Source: Capsicum annuum (lineage: Eukaryota > Streptophyta > Magnoliopsida > Solanales > Solanaceae). From it: a stretch of DNA of 64,000 bases. The notes under the pieces were generated by a model that worked only from the letters and a program-made list of their open reading frames with translations, had not been told where the DNA came from and did no database searches. The translations under genes and the position numbers were made by a program. Position 1 is the stretch's first letter; every line of letters starts with the position of its first letter. This document shows positions 11,702-24,539 of the stretch, one piece after another. The stretch covers positions 1-64,000 of the forward strand of contig NW_025856392.1 of assembly GCF_002878395.1 (NCBI RefSeq), given 5' to 3'.

Positions 11702-13330
11702 AGGAGAACTGTTGCCTTGAGCTAGATTTGAGTTAGTGGAGTAGAGGTGAGGATACTTGGTTTGCATGTCAGCTTCTGCTTCCCAACTAGCACCCTCAAC
11801 GGACTGATTTCGCCATAGAATTTTGACTAGAGGGACTTCTTTGTTCCTCCGTCTGCGAGTCTGATAGTCAAAAATTTTGGCCGGAATCTTTTCATAAGAG
11901 TGGTTTATCTTAACATCTATGCTCTCAATAGGGACTACAACTGTTGGGTCCCCTATGTACTTCTTGAGCAAAGAGACATGGAAACAGGATGAGCTGAGGC
12001 TAGATCTGAAGGCAATTTGAGCTCCTAAGCTTCCTTGCTAAAGTGACTGAGAATTCTGAAGGGACTGACACATAGAGGACTGAGGTTTCCATTCTTTCCA
12101 AACCTCTTCACTCCTTTCGTGGGAGATATCTTTAGATAGACATAGTCTCCAACCTCAAACTAGAGGTTGTTTCTACGCATATCTATATAAAATTTCTTTC
12201 TGCTCTGACCAGCCCGAAGTATTTCTCTGATTAAGTGGACTTTCTCTAAGGCATGAATACTAAGTCAAGCCCTATGATTGAAGCCTCACTAACTTCTAAC
12301 CAACCGACTAGAGATTTACATCTCCTACAATAGAGAGCTTTGAACAGAGCCATCTTAATACAGGAATAATAGCTATTGTTGTATGAAAACTCAATCAAAG
12401 GTAAGTGGTCATCCCAACTACCCTTGACCTCAATTGCACACGCCCTTAGCATATCTTCTAGGGTTTGAATGATCCTTTCTGGTTGACCACCTATGTGAAG
12501 ATGAAAGGTTGTACTGAGATAAACTTGGGTACCAAGACCCTTTTAAAATGCTGTCCAGAAATTAGAGGTGAACTAGGTACCTCTTTCTGAGATAATAGAT
12601 AACGGAAAACCATACAATCTGACCAACTCTTTGATGTAGAATTTCTCATAATCCTCAGCTGAATAAGAGGTATGGACAGGAAAGAAATAAGCTAATTTGG
12701 TCATTCTATATACAATGACCCAAACTAAATCATGTTGATGATGAGTACGAGGCACACCCATCACGAAGTCCCTGTTTACTTCTTCCCACTTCCAAGTAAG
12801 AATATTGAAATCCTGCATGGACCTACGAGGATTCTGATGCTCTATCTTAACCTACTGATATATAGAGCACTTATCCATAAAATCTACAATATCTGTCTTC
12901 ATCCTACTCCACCAACAGATCTCCCATAAGTCGCGGTACATATTTGTGGCCCCTAGATGAATATAGTAGCATGCACCATGCGATTCTTCAAGAATTCACT
13001 ACTTTAAGGCATCTACACCTGGAACACGCAGATGACACTAATAGCATAGAACACCATCTCCCCCTTGGGAGAAAATCTCTATTTTTTTATCCTTGACTGA
13101 CTATCTCAACTTGACTAAACTGGGATCTCTATCTTGATTTTATTTTACCTTGGAAACTAGAGATGATTCTGAACAACTCTTAACCCATATATTATCCTCT
13201 TTTATATTGACTAAGCGAACGCCTAGTCTAGTAAGTTGATAGACTTCCTATGATAACTTCTTCATATTGTCCTTAATATTAGCAACACTACTCATAGACA
13301 GTCTACTGAGAGTGTGGACCAGTATATTAG
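11702..13330 (-). pseudogene. Element 1 integrase and C-terminal chromodomain region, broken
   Basis: Integrase inserts the cDNA into the genome. The catalytic core is read from 12818 down: WEEVNRDFVMGVP keeps the first Asp, but the second catalytic position reads ISERGT (Glu for Asp). DHLPLIEFSYNNSYYS follows at 12246-12452. The C-terminal 90 codons (11971-11702) are open: LKKYIGDPTVVVP, then ILWRNQSVEGASWEAEADMQTKYPHL, then GNSSP and a natural stop. This is the tail where chromoviruses carry a chromodomain. The segments between are joined only across stops and frameshifts. The same Asp-to-Glu change occurs in element A. Confidence 0.88.
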
Positions 13331-13756
13331 CCTTGCTCGAATGATAAAGGACACTCATGTCATAATATTTCAAAATCTCTAACCACCTTCTCTATCGAAG
13401 ATTAAGATCTTTCTGAGAACAGACATACTGAAGGCTCACATGATCTGTAAACACATCTACATGAACTCCATATAAGTAGTGCCTCAAAATCTTTAAGGAA
13501 AATACCACGGCTGCTAACTAAGGATCATGAGTAGGATAATTTTTTTCTTATGAGGTTTAAGTTGTCTGGAGGCGTAGGTTATGACCTTAACATGATGCAT
13601 GAGGACACAACCCAAAACTACTTTGGATGCATCACAATACACTACGAAACCATCTAAACAATCTAGATGAGCCAAAATTGGATCTAAGGTGAATCGAGTT
13701 TTCAACTCCTAAAAACTCTTCTCACATGGGTCTGGCCATTTAAACTTGACTTTTAT
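13331..13756 (-). pseudogene. Element 1 RNase H, broken
   Basis: The open part (13705-13514) reads LKTRFTLDPILAHLDCLDGFVVYCDASKVVLGCVLMHHVKVITYASRQLKPH, a standard gypsy RNase H start with the catalytic Asp in VYCDAS. Downstream, the [11 protein letters not shown] / [12 protein letters not shown] block is recognisable at 13400-13500 but contains stops. It would degrade the RNA template during reverse transcription. Confidence 0.85.
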
Positions 13757-14700
13757 CTAAGTCAATCTAGACATGGGGGATGCAATAGAAGAAAATCCCT
13801 CAATAAACCATCTGTAATTACTAGCCAAACCCAAGAAACTCCTGATATCTGATGGAGAGATAAGGCGAGGCCAATTTCTTACGGCTTTAGTCTTTTGAGG
13901 ATCAACCCTAATGCCATCACCAAAAATAATATAACCATGGAATGCTACTAACCTAAGCAAAAATTTGCACATACTAAATTTGATGAACAATTGATGGGAT
14001 CTGAGAGTCTAAAGTACAATTCTGAGATGGTTCGCATGATCACACTCACTACGAGAATAGACCAGAATATCATCTATGAAGACTATGATGAATCTGTCCA
14101 AGTATTGCTTGAACACCTGATTTATCAAGTCCATGAAAGTGGTAGGGGAATTAGTAATATCAATGGACATTACTAGAAACTTAAAGTGACCATTCCAAGT
14201 ACGAAAGGCTATCTTTGAAATGTCACATTCTCTGGCTTTGAGCTGATAATAGCCGGATCTGAGGTCAATCATAGAGAAATAGTTGTCACCCTAAAGTTTA
14301 TCAAAAAACTGATTGATTTTGAAAAGGGGATACTTGTTCTTGACCATAACTTTATTGAGCTAAAAGAGTGAACTATCTTTCTTGTGCACAAATAAAACTA
14401 ATACACCCTATGTGGACACACTGGGCCTAATAAACCCTTTATCTAAGTGATCCTTTAAATGATCTTTTAGTTCTTTGAGTTCTGCTGGTGCCATTCTATA
14501 TAGTGGAATAGATATAGGCTGAGTATCTGGAAGAAGATCAATATCGAAGTCTATTTCCCTTCTGGGAGGAATTCTTGGAAGATCTTTGGGAAAAAAATTT
14601 GAATATTCATTCATCACTGGGACTGAGTCAAGACTTGATGTTTTAGATCTAGAGTCCTTAACATGAACAAGATGATAGACAAACCCATTAGATATCATTT
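13757..14700 (-). pseudogene. Element 1 reverse transcriptase, broken
   Basis: Fingers and palm are read in pieces: PRREIDFDIDLLPDTQPISIPLYRMAPAELKELKDHL (14590-14430), then [36 protein letters not shown]. Then comes [27 protein letters not shown], which retains the catalytic Asp-Asp pair (14272-14009). The connection domain is read at 13990-13757: VRNWPRLISPSDIRSFLGLASNYRWFIEGFSSIA. Stops between pieces prevent translation. The catalytic site itself is intact, unlike element 2. Confidence 0.9.
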
Positions 14701-15130
14701 TTCATGTCAGAAGGTAGGAAACAAGCTGACCTCTGAACATTGAAGTACTACCACTCCACTCTAGGATGGGTTTATTTAGAAACTGGAACTAGACTATTCT
14801 ATTTCTTTAGTCGACTGTGGCATTGTAGGAATGAAGCCAATCCATGCTGAGAATGACATCAAAATCAGTCATATCTAATTTGACTAAGTTTACTGAAGTG
14901 ACTTTCTAAAATATCATAATCGGGAAGTTCCTATAAACTCGTTGGGCTATGATGGTTTTACCCACTGGGGTAGAGACTGAAAAGGGCTCTGCTAGAATTT
15001 CAGGACTAACTCTAATATCTCCTACTATGTAATGAGTAAAAAAAAAACAAGCTCCTACATCTAAGAAAGCTAAACACACACATGAAAGAACTGTAACATA
15101 CTAGTAAGTACATCAGGAGAATTTTCCTAA
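14701..15130 (-). pseudogene. Element 1 aspartic protease, broken
   Basis: The frame reads AFLDVGACFFFTHYIVGDIRVSPEILAEPFSVSTPVGKTIIAQRVYRNFPIMIF, then DMTDFDVILSMDWLHSYNATVD. This is the retroviral-type protease of gypsy elements, with the active-site triplet altered from D-S/T-G to D-V-G. Internal stops are present. Confidence 0.8.
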
Positions 15131-15184
15131 TCTTACCTACACTGGAGAGCATAAAGTCAATTTGAACTCTGCCTACTAGTAGTA

Positions 15185-16295
15185 CTGGAGGTGTTACCCT
15201 ACTAATTTGGTTGACTGGACTAAGCTAAGGAATAGTTTTTCTGACCCTGTGGACCTGCGGACCTGACTAAGGATAGTCTTTAACTCTGTGGCCTGGCTTG
15301 CCACATTTGAAATAAATATTACTATCAGCTCATCAAATACCCTAATGGTTCTTGCCAAAAGTATGGAAGAGAGGATAGATATGAGTACTACTAACACTAC
15401 CCTGCGACTTAGAGCCTGGCGTTATATCCCTGGTACCCTCCCTGAACTTAGGAACTAGAATACAAGTTGAGGAAGGAGCTGTAATGAATAACTTAGGACA
15501 GAATTGAGAATGATTCCTTCCTACTAATTTGGGTTGTGCAAAGTTGAAACTACCTATCCTTGCTCTCTTATTTTGCTTCTCACTCATCTTAATCTTTTGG
15601 TCTTCTATCTATTGAAAATGAGTCATAAACTTGGCTATGTTCATGTCACTATTCAATATCAGAAACCTACACTCGTTGACCATACTATAATTTACCTCAG
15701 AAACAAACTTACTCATCTTGGACAAGCTGTCTGCAACCATATAAGAGGCATATCTGGATAATTGAGTAAACTTAAGAGAATACTCTTTCACAGTCATGTT
15801 TCCCTTTCTGAGGTTGACAAATTCTAACACCTTATCCTCTCTCAGCTCTTGGGGAAAGAATCTATCTAAGAATGTAGTGAAAAAATCCTCCCACTCAATA
15901 GGTCCTGCATCAACTGACCTCTCTGTCTTCCACTATTTGTACTAAGTGTGAGTAACATCCTGTAACAGATATGCATCTAGCTCATCACTCTTGCTCTAAA
16001 TAACCCCCATGATGTCTATAACCTTTTAAACCTGATCAATGAATTCCTGAGGGTCCCCATCTAACTAAGATCCAAAAAAGCATGGAGGCTTCATTTGGGT
16101 AAAGTCCTGAATCCTTATTGCAGCTAAATTGGCCACTAGGTTGATCGGAATGATAGCTAGTCATTCATTCGAAGCAGTAACTGACTGAGCAAGAGTAGTG
16201 AATACAACTATAAACTCTGCATGAGAAATATATTTCCCCAAAGTATCTTTGGGCTGAGGGGCTGGCTGATTCTCGTTTCTTTTTTTGGGAGGCAT
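15185..16295 (-). pseudogene. Element 1 gag, broken
   Basis: Start ATG at 16295 (MPPKKRNENQPAPQPKDTLG), preceded by a leader from the PBS. The retrotransposon gag core follows: GPIEWEDFFTTFLDRFFPQELREDKVLEFVNLRKGNMTVKEYSLKFTQLSRYA. The C-terminal zinc knuckle reads YFKCGKPGHRVKDYP at about 15325-15281. The first and last Cys of C-x2-C-x4-H-x4-C are both Tyr, so RNA binding by this knuckle would be lost. Several in-frame stops occur. Confidence 0.88.
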
Positions 16296-16504
16296 GTACT
16301 GTAGATAAAAAAGGGGAAATGAATTTGACCAGACTAAGAGATTTACTAGAGATGATGCTCACTGGCATGGCATGAATACCGAAAGAAGGGAAACTTTTCC
16401 TTAAACATCTTATAGACTACTGTACATAAATGTGGCATGCAACACACCCATGTACAAGACTCTACTAAATGTGGCTTCCAGAATTCCTAGAACTCTATTG
16501 AAAC

Positions 16505-16524
16505 TTAGGCATTGATACTAAGTT
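16505..16524 (-). promoter_or_regulatory. Element 1 primer-binding site (initiator tRNA-Met)
   Basis: On the minus strand, tagtatcaatgcc follows the 5' LTR after a short spacer. It is a mutated form of tggtatcagagcc, complementary to the 3' end of initiator tRNA-Met, the usual primer for these elements. Confidence 0.8.
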
Positions 16525-18969
16525 TGTAATACCCTAAATCTGGTACCCAGAATGCTACACGGTGCTCACTACCCCGAAGGACCATAAGCTAACCCATGAC
16601 CGATATCTATACCTAAACACTGTAAAATATACTATATAATGTGGAAATAAAGGTTGAAAGGCCTTATGGTTCAAAACTATAACATAACTGATAAAACATA
16701 ACATCTAGATGAGGTATGAAATACCCAAAACAAATGAAATAAATTGTCTGAACATAGTATTATAAAAAGCCTCTAACTGTCTAAATAAGGAGTTGATGGG
16801 ACATGTCCGCAACTAACTCCATCTACTAAAATAATGAAATAAATAATAATGTCATCCTCTAATGATAAGAACTCACTGCTAAATTAACGGCTACTGATGC
16901 TCAGGAGGTCATTCTTCTGAACTTATGGTATAAAAAACCATCATATAAATGAGTATGTATGATTGAATATACTGGTATGCATGTGAGTTAGGCTAAATGC
17001 AAATGGTACATATGCATGAACTGAACTAACTAACTATGTAACATCAATGTAAGAATGCATGTATGAATACATAATAACTGTAACTGAGTTTGTGATAACA
17101 TAATTACTGAACCTAAGTACTGATAGCATTAGATATTTATAATAGTATAACTGAAATAAATAATATTATGTGACTATATCTGACAGTATAGGTTTTGATA
17201 GAACTAGCTGAGTTCTTTGCTATTTTAAGTTGACTATATCTGATAGTCCTGAATGATGTGGAACTATCTGAGTTCTATTACTGACACCAACACTGAGACT
17301 GTGGGAAGTAATTATCTAACCGACATGCCCCAAATAATGCATTATAGTTTAGTTGGGGTCTAATATTTAACTCCAGTTAGAAGGGTCTCAATACCGCACC
17401 ACCGGTAAAGACAAGTTATGAGTAACCCTTATCTGACAGTGTCCATGAAAGAGAACGGTAGGACCCTAATCTGACAATTTATATCCAACACATCAACCTT
17501 TATCTAATAGTGTTAATATCACAAGCTATGGTGGCTTCATAGTTTTGGAATGAAAGGATGACTTCTAAGAATCACACCCTCATCTGACATTGTGTGTTCC
17601 CAACCTTGGGTTCACTCGATGCTAATTCCTACTCCCATCTGAATAGACACTTAATATGATTAACTGAATTGGACTAGACTGAGTTCATTAAACTCCATGG
17701 ACCGACAAAATGCTATTGAGATCTGATAACTGTCTGATATTTTTGAGATTACTGGATTACTAAGATTTACTGGAATTTCTGAGATTACTGGACTGATACT
17801 GAATTTACTGAGTTTTCCTAAGTCATATAATTAATTGAGTTCTAGGGATCATGGCTTAACTGAGAGTATCATGAAAACATGACACCGTCTCTAGGCACAT
17901 AGCTAAATTGTCGGTTAAAAGTACTCCCAGGACTTGAAAGCATAAAATTAATTCATGGCATGAATTCAAAAGCATAATAATGGCTACACATATATCCATG
18001 GTCCATTGACTAATACATTTCATCAAACATATGGAGAGCATGCTTTGGTTATACAATCCTCAACGAATCTAAAAATTATAAATACATCAATTAACTTGTA
18101 AATTATAGGGTTTATCACGAATACAATCTAATTCATCACATATTAGAATCAATTCTTGTAATTAATAGTTGATAACATGGAACGAAACCAAACAACAATA
18201 TGAACACCAATTTTCGATTCAATCAAATCATGAACATTCATAAATATACAAATCTTGGATTTTGAATAGAGATTGTTGAGATTTATGGTGAAAGAGACCC
18301 ATCAATCAACACAAGACATACCTTAGAATGTAACTCCGTGAAGATCCTTGCCCTTGATCTTTTAAGATTAGGGTTTCTTGGCTTTGAGAGTGTATGAAAA
18401 AATCAGGGAAAAATCAAGTGAATAATGATATCTTTAGGTCATGTAGGGTTAAATTTGAGACTAAGGCTAAACTAAAATCATGGGAATAGACCTATTTAAC
18501 CCTAGATGCATCTTTTAAATATTATGAAAAGTTTCCCGACCTAAACCCTAGCTCGATGCGGCTCTATCGTGCCATGACATTGGAATTCGACAACTAGGAA
18601 ATTGGACGATGGCACAACGTAGGGTCTTCTTAGAACTTTATTGGATTTTGAGAATTGGGATTTAGGAGACCTCCACAAAGCGGTGAAATTTTGAGCTTTT
18701 ACTAGAAATTGAAAAATATCATTTTGGCTTATGGTGCGATGTACCAGTGATAGAGATGATGGTGTTTTATTAATGAACTTTAAATTGCCATAACTTCTTA
18801 CCTAGTTGTCGGGTTTACAAAATTTGGTAACGATGAAAAGTTTATTGAATTTTACACACAAAACAGTGAAAATCTTAAGAATTACCTATGCAATAAACAT
18901 CATTCAATTTAAAAGCTAATACTTGACATTCTTATGATGAAATCCATTAGAAAACTTTGGGGTATTATA
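16525..18969 (-). repeat. Element 1 5' LTR
   Basis: It starts tgtaataccct and ends ggggtattata (C to T in the final CA). The ends form an 11-bp inverted repeat. It is followed by target duplication ataaa at 18970-18974. Confidence 0.9.
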
Positions 18970-18974
18970 ATAAA

Positions 18975-20085
18975 TAGTGCTAGTTGAGTCTTAGGTCCAT
19001 CAGTGTGTAGGGGTACTAGATAAATATCTGGTTACGACTTGTGCTGACAAGTCGTAAGGAGTGTCTATGTGTCACTTCAACTTAAAAGTTAAGGGCATTC
19101 AGGACATTTTCTCTCTTATCCAAATTAAAACCCACATATTATAACCCCTTTAGGGTTCCATTATCACTCAGAAACAAATCAAGTGACTTTTCAAACACTC
19201 CAAAAGGATCTCTAAATCCTTCCTAGTAAGTCAAGCTAGGGTTTCATCATGTTTTCCATCTAAGGCCTTAGGGGTCGATTTCTTTCAAAATTTCTTATTG
19301 TTTATGTCATGTTAGTCTTACCTCTTAGATAATTTACTAAAAGCATGTGTTTTAAAGTATTTTTCATGGGATATTTATGTTTGTTTTGAAACAAGTGTTG
19401 AGGTTTTTGAATGTTTGTGAATAGAATAATTATTACCATAGTTTATATATTATTTTCATGGGTTAATTAAGGTTGTGAAATTGTGGGTGCATGGATACAG
19501 TAGTTAAACTATGGAATTGTGATTTTCCCAAACTTGTGATTTTGAGGTGATTACGACCCCAAACCCATAATGTGAAACTGATTTCAATTATCAGAAAGGT
19601 TGGAATTTGTAAAATTTAACTAGTCTTGAACTATTACATGATATAAAGAGGCATTTGAAACACAATGACCTGATTTAATAAATAAATGAAAGGGGGTGCT
19701 CCTCCACCTTGTATTAATAAAAAAGGGTGTTATTTTACCCAAGTTATCGGAAATTGGTTTTGCATATAGTTATTGTCACCTTCCGAGTGATAACGAAAAT
19801 GGAGTTCACCTCAGTTTAGTCTAAAAGAGAGTTACTTCTAGAGCGTTAGTGATTGTTGCTTGATTACTTTTTGAAATCTTGTACATCCTTTGATAGTGCA
19901 TCTTACGATGATAGGTGTAGTGAAAATAGTTAGTCATATGTGCAATGAGCTATTTATGGTTGCGATTATAGCTAAGGTTATTATGAGCTTTAAGGCATAA
20001 AGTTCGGGCTTAAATGATTGTGTCTTATTATAAGGGGTAATATTCTGCTTGAGGACAAACAAATATTTTAAGTTGGGGGTCTTTA
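18975..20085 (+). other. Old retrotransposon remnant with a 10-bp hairpin (19032-19057)
   Basis: 18975-19400 resembles a Solanaceae gypsy LTR (U3/R/U5-like, with caagctagggtttcatca near its end). A perfect 10-bp inverted repeat, ttacgacttg / caagtcgtaa, has a 6-base loop. Towards 20050 come gaggacaaacaa and ttaagttgggggtc, a signature found just before or at the 3' LTR of Athila/Tat-type elements. No protein coding is visible in this 1.1 kb. Confidence 0.5.
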
Positions 20086-21567
20086 TGAGTGGTGATTTTA
20101 CTACTCTTTTGCACTCATTATTCATATATGTTACCTTATTTTGAAATAATAAATAAGATATAGTTGTGATTGAATACACTAATATCCACATTTTGCAGGT
20201 ATAAAGTCAAAAACATTTAAAGGTGTGGAATGAAGCTGAAATTGATAAAAAGGAAGCAGGAAAAGAGCAGATGAATACTTGGAACAGAAAGACTTCAGAT
20301 ACCATACTCGTGGCCGTCAAGCCAAAGGTCTTCCAACCACGGTTGCAGATGTTATCCAAAGTTCCATTCACATACATGCAATTGTGACCAAGCAGAGGAA
20401 TCATCCCAGGGACAAATTTATAACTGCACATGCTGATCCCAATTTTCACAAAATGACCATAACCCTAAGTATTCATCATAGAGAATTCCATCTTCCTCAG
20501 CTCCTCTAGGTTTAGCTTAGGGTTTTGTAACCTCCATTTTTCGAGAAGAAAATATTGTATAAATTTGGGTGAAGAATTAATTGGAGACTTTGTAAGTGGA
20601 ATATTTTCTCATCTTTCATTTTTGATATTGAGGGAGAATCAAGTTTGAAATAACATTCGCTTAAATCTTCAAAAAATCAAATCAATGGAGATTATGGGTA
20701 TATTTGTGCTTATTTATCTATGTGTTGCTAAATCTCCCTCACAGGATTATGTGTGAATAGGGGTTAATGTGTATGTGGGTTGTTCTTGTTAGTATCTACT
20801 TGGTAGTTTATGTTTATGGGTTTTATCATTGTTATGGTTATTTGGTTGGGATTTGATGGGCGAAAGCTCCAAATACCCATATGGGTTTTATGGTTTAAAT
20901 CTCCCAGACCTAAAAAGTTCAAGGTCATCTTTGAAAGAATGTTTTTAGGTGAACTTTATGAATAAATATTATCCTTGAAAGAGGGATGCGGAGACCAAAG
21001 CAATGATACACAATTAAGTATGTAGTTTGTTAAATCTTCCCTATCTTTGACATAATGGTGAATGTGAAGTTGAATATTCCATGGGTATCATCCTAGAAAT
21101 AGGGATGCCTAAATAGAGGTTATGGTTAAAAATCATTGAACACACCAATTAGGTATTTGAAAGAATCAATGGGTGAAAGTGTGGTGTTTTGTCGAAAGAA
21201 CAGCATCAAAATCTACAACTAATCCTAACAATATGTATATTACTTAATTGATGTTGATGCTTAACTCCTATGTGTCACTCCCTTAGTAATCCCTAATCCC
21301 AAGATCCACTTATAATTGCTAAAACTCTAATTCTTCATCACCCAGAATTCACACTAGAAAAACTCAAAAATAGAAACATTAGTGTTAGTACATATATCCC
21401 CCATTTTTATCTTTTTGTACCATTTTTTGCAATTTAACTTGTATCTAACGTTTCGAATTAATTTCACATTATTCCACGTGGATTGAACCCCGATTCAAAA
21501 GTTGGGATAATATATTGATAAAGACCATCTTGCACTTAAATTGATGTGTAAGTAGAGCGTTATCATA
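20086..21567 (+). repeat. Long LTR (Athila/Tat-like), right copy
   Basis: It begins about tgagtggtgatttt right after the ttaagttggggg tract and ends tagagcgttatca. The last 120 bp (cgtggattgaaccccgattc, gataatatattgat, cttgcacttaaattg) are the family's typical 3' end. It is collinear with 7640-8772. Short open frames inside are not genes. Confidence 0.6.
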
Positions 21568-21937
21568 TTGCCATACCGACTATAGCTTGTAAGCAATGTC
21601 CTTAGCCACACATTTTAAATAACGGGATTCCGATGGTCGCATATATTACATTATCAAGGTTACTTAGGGGAATCCCTTGTACCCCACAACTGATCATTAT
21701 TATGTTTTATTCGGGGATTCCCTTTTTCCCACTAGGATTTATATTAGACCAATCATAACCACCAAAACCTTAACATTTAACCATTCCAAACAATTTAAAC
21801 CATTTAGGGTTCCATTACCATGTTATACCATGCATAGTTCATTTAAAGTCTATCAATTTAAACAGAAACATTCTCATAGGTATTTTATCAATCATGTTGG
21901 GCGTAGTGTTTCCAAAGACAAAACCATGTAACAATTT
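21563..21937 (-). repeat. Fragment of an older element 2-family LTR (left part)
   Basis: This aligns with about 23087-23350 inside element 2's left LTR: atcatattgccata, cttgtaagcaatgtcc, aggggaatccc, caatttaaaccattta, accatgcatagttc. It directly precedes element 2 and, together with 30741-31509, represents one pre-existing LTR that element 2 interrupted. Confidence 0.65.
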
Positions 21938-24309
21938 TGACATGACCCAACTAGGAGCCATGTCATAATAGACATTCCATGTCCGATCGGGATCGGAGAC
22001 CATCCCCATTACCCTACCCAACCTATATCTCCTACACTAAATTGGCTGAATTTTGAGCATATAACAAGATAGTGTAACAACTGACATGATGGCTATAGAA
22101 TCGGATCACAACCATGACCGGACCAATTGAGTCCAATCATCCCACACCTACTGACTAACCTACCAAACCATTTAAAAAAAAAAACTAAACCAGGCCATAT
22201 CTAAATAAGTTCCAAAACATGATACAATTAATCCCAAAGTAAAATAAGATGGAACAGTGAGAAATTAGGTCCTATGATATTAGCCCACTATCTTATTCCA
22301 ATGCAAAGGCTGAAACTTATACCGATCCGGCCCATTCCAACCCATAGCACTACGGCAAAGCCTCTAACCAAAAGAGTAATGAAATACGGTTGGGAGATAT
22401 CCCAAACAATGGACAATACAAATATCAAAAATAAAATCAAAGTGTCTACTAATATCCATAACATAAAATGGAGCCTTTAGAAAGGATGGAAGCTTGCAAA
22501 TTCAGTCCAAATGTTGATCCTCGAGTCAATCACTATGCAGGAGGAGTAGAATAGTTGGTTCCTACATAGCGTGGGTATACAATCGCCAATAGATGGGTTA
22601 GCGGGTAAATGCTAACAAGATCTGAGGATAAAGATAAAATAATGTCATTTATAAAACCAAGTAAAACCATCCATATGCATACAACCATACATTTATATAT
22701 AACCATGCTGGGAAAGGGAACTAGGTTTAGCATGCATTCAAAACCTTTATCTGGGTTGTATAGCTTTGACGTCTTAAACCACCTACGGGCTATATGGGTT
22801 TAACTTTTCTTGCTAAAAGGGCCCCAGTGCGTGTAGACGCACGGCCAGGGAAGAAAACCTGGGATGACTAGTACATTACCCAAATATAAGGTGTGACATC
22901 ATGCACACGGTCACCAAGACCAACCTCACATCGAAAAATATGAGTTTCAAATTTTGGTCCCCTGGGATCTCCAACTTAGATGGCTTTGGTATACATCCCA
23001 CCATTATTGCTCTGTTAAAACCATTGCCAAGTAGCCAATCAATTCTTTTACCATTTATTAACCAAGTCTATTAAATGGTGGTCTCATCATACTTACCATA
23101 CTTGCAAGTAATGTCCATACCAATCATATATAGGTATAAGGGGACTTCCAAGCCCCCTTCCATTTACCATATTAAACCACTTAGGGTATTACATTTATCC
23201 CAAAAGCATAACCATTTATCCATTTAACTTTGCATGCCATTTAAACCATGCATGATTATTATACAAAGTTTTATAACAAGCAAGAGTTCCATTAAAAGTA
23301 CTCAATGCAATGAAAACATGCCTACAGACATTTTATCAGACACATTAGGGACATGATATGAAAAAAACCAATTCCAATTACCATTTAACTATTCCCATGC
23401 AATCTAATTATCAAAAACCACCACTAATGCACATAAAGAATAATTAAAACCATCGAAAACCATAACTAACCATTTAATAGCAAAACCCGCAATTCATATT
23501 TGAAAACGAAAATCATCTAATTAATGAAGTTATGAAAACATTCATAATTCTATGATTCTTGTTAGAACTAAAAATGAGGGAAGAGAAAATGCCTTAAGCC
23601 AAGATGATGATGTAAAGAAATAACCAAGACAAACACAAATTAATCCTCTAGTGGAAACCCTAGCTTCCCTTGCCAAAAAGCTTTTGAGAGAATTATAGAG
23701 TGTTTTAGAAGAGTTTCTAAGCGTTAATGAGCTCAATAATATGGTAAATAACCTCCCAAGTAGGCTAGAAGTCTTTGGACATTATTAGGATAAGTGGGGA
23801 AATTTCAAGAATACCCGCACTTAAGCTACAAAATATCCCATCACAAGGATAAGACTCGTAATATGATTGGTACCCTCTACTCATATCATAGTCTCAACCT
23901 TAGGATCTAATACTGTCTAGCATATGACTCAACCAACCAAGTCATATCTAAAGCATAAAACCCATACCCTACATCCGTACCCCTGGCAGGTTAAACCAAA
24001 AGAAGATTTAGACATTGTCCACCATACGAGTCCATGCTACGATTTAACCCTGGCTTTAAGATCATAATGAGCCACCCTAAGTAACTACATCTAGGATTAA
24101 GTTAAGGAACCAAATGATCCGCACCCACTAATAAGACTCGTAGCCCTATGTCATATCCATTCTAGTAACTATAATCCATCCCATTAACAAATACAGGTCA
24201 GCATACTATAAGACTATACCATTTGTAGCCCATCATATGTCTCGTTCCCATGAGTCATATTAGGTCCAGAGACCAGAATTCCAGGAAATTTTTAAAGGGT
24301 CAAAACCCA
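21938..24309 (-). repeat. Element 2 3' LTR (full length)
   Basis: It starts tgacatgacccaactagg and ends gggtcaaaaccca. It has an internal segment (about 22366-23397) absent from the other LTR. An open frame at 22274-22480 and others inside are not supported as genes. Confidence 0.85.
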
Positions 24310-24320
24310 GGGATCTATAG

Positions 24321-24352
24321 ACTCCCCTACTAGGAACATTCATCTTTGAATG
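24321..24352 (-). promoter_or_regulatory. Element 2 polypurine tract region and upstream hairpin motif
   Basis: On the minus strand cattcaaagatgaatgttc precedes tagtaggggagt, the likely plus-strand primer, about 11 bases before the LTR. Confidence 0.65.
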
Positions 24353-24539
24353 ATGAATAAGGTAGGGGTAACCACAAGAACGAAGTATTTGAATTATCAA
24401 ATATATTTCCAATCCTTAACAAATTTTGTATACAAGGAGGAAACGATATTAATCTTTCCTATAAAAAACATAGAAAATAAAGATGTGTTGAAAACACATA
24501 CTTTTTGCATGAATCCCAAGAACAAAAAATAGATAAGGA

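Larger units (their letters stand above)
8862..18969 (-). mobile_element. Element 1: complete-structure Ty3/gypsy chromovirus (Tekay/Del-like)
   Basis: Minus-strand element of 10,108 bp bounded by LTRs (8862-11332 and 16525-18969) and a perfect 5-bp target duplication, ataaa (8857-8861, 18970-18974). From its own 5' end: LTR, PBS matching initiator tRNA-Met, gag, protease, RT, RNase H, integrase with C-terminal chromodomain-region sequence, PPT, LTR. The LTRs differ heavily (about 16 mismatches in the first 88 aligned bases by eye), so it is old. Numerous stops and frameshifts make it inactive. Its LTR ends and proteins show it is the same family as element A (35111-54024), which lies in the opposite orientation. 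Confidence 0.92.

Noticed and set aside
8862..18969. Element 1 as a potentially active retrotransposon because its structure is complete
   Set aside because: Diverged LTRs, multiple stops and frameshifts, altered protease and integrase sites and a broken zinc knuckle rule this out.
20207..20509. Host gene suggested by overlapping open frames on both strands
   Set aside because: The segment lies inside the long LTR at 20086-21567 and has no recognisable protein.
22274..23736. Several 60-80 codon open frames
   Set aside because: All fall inside the element 2 LTR. Overlapping frames on both strands without conserved domains.
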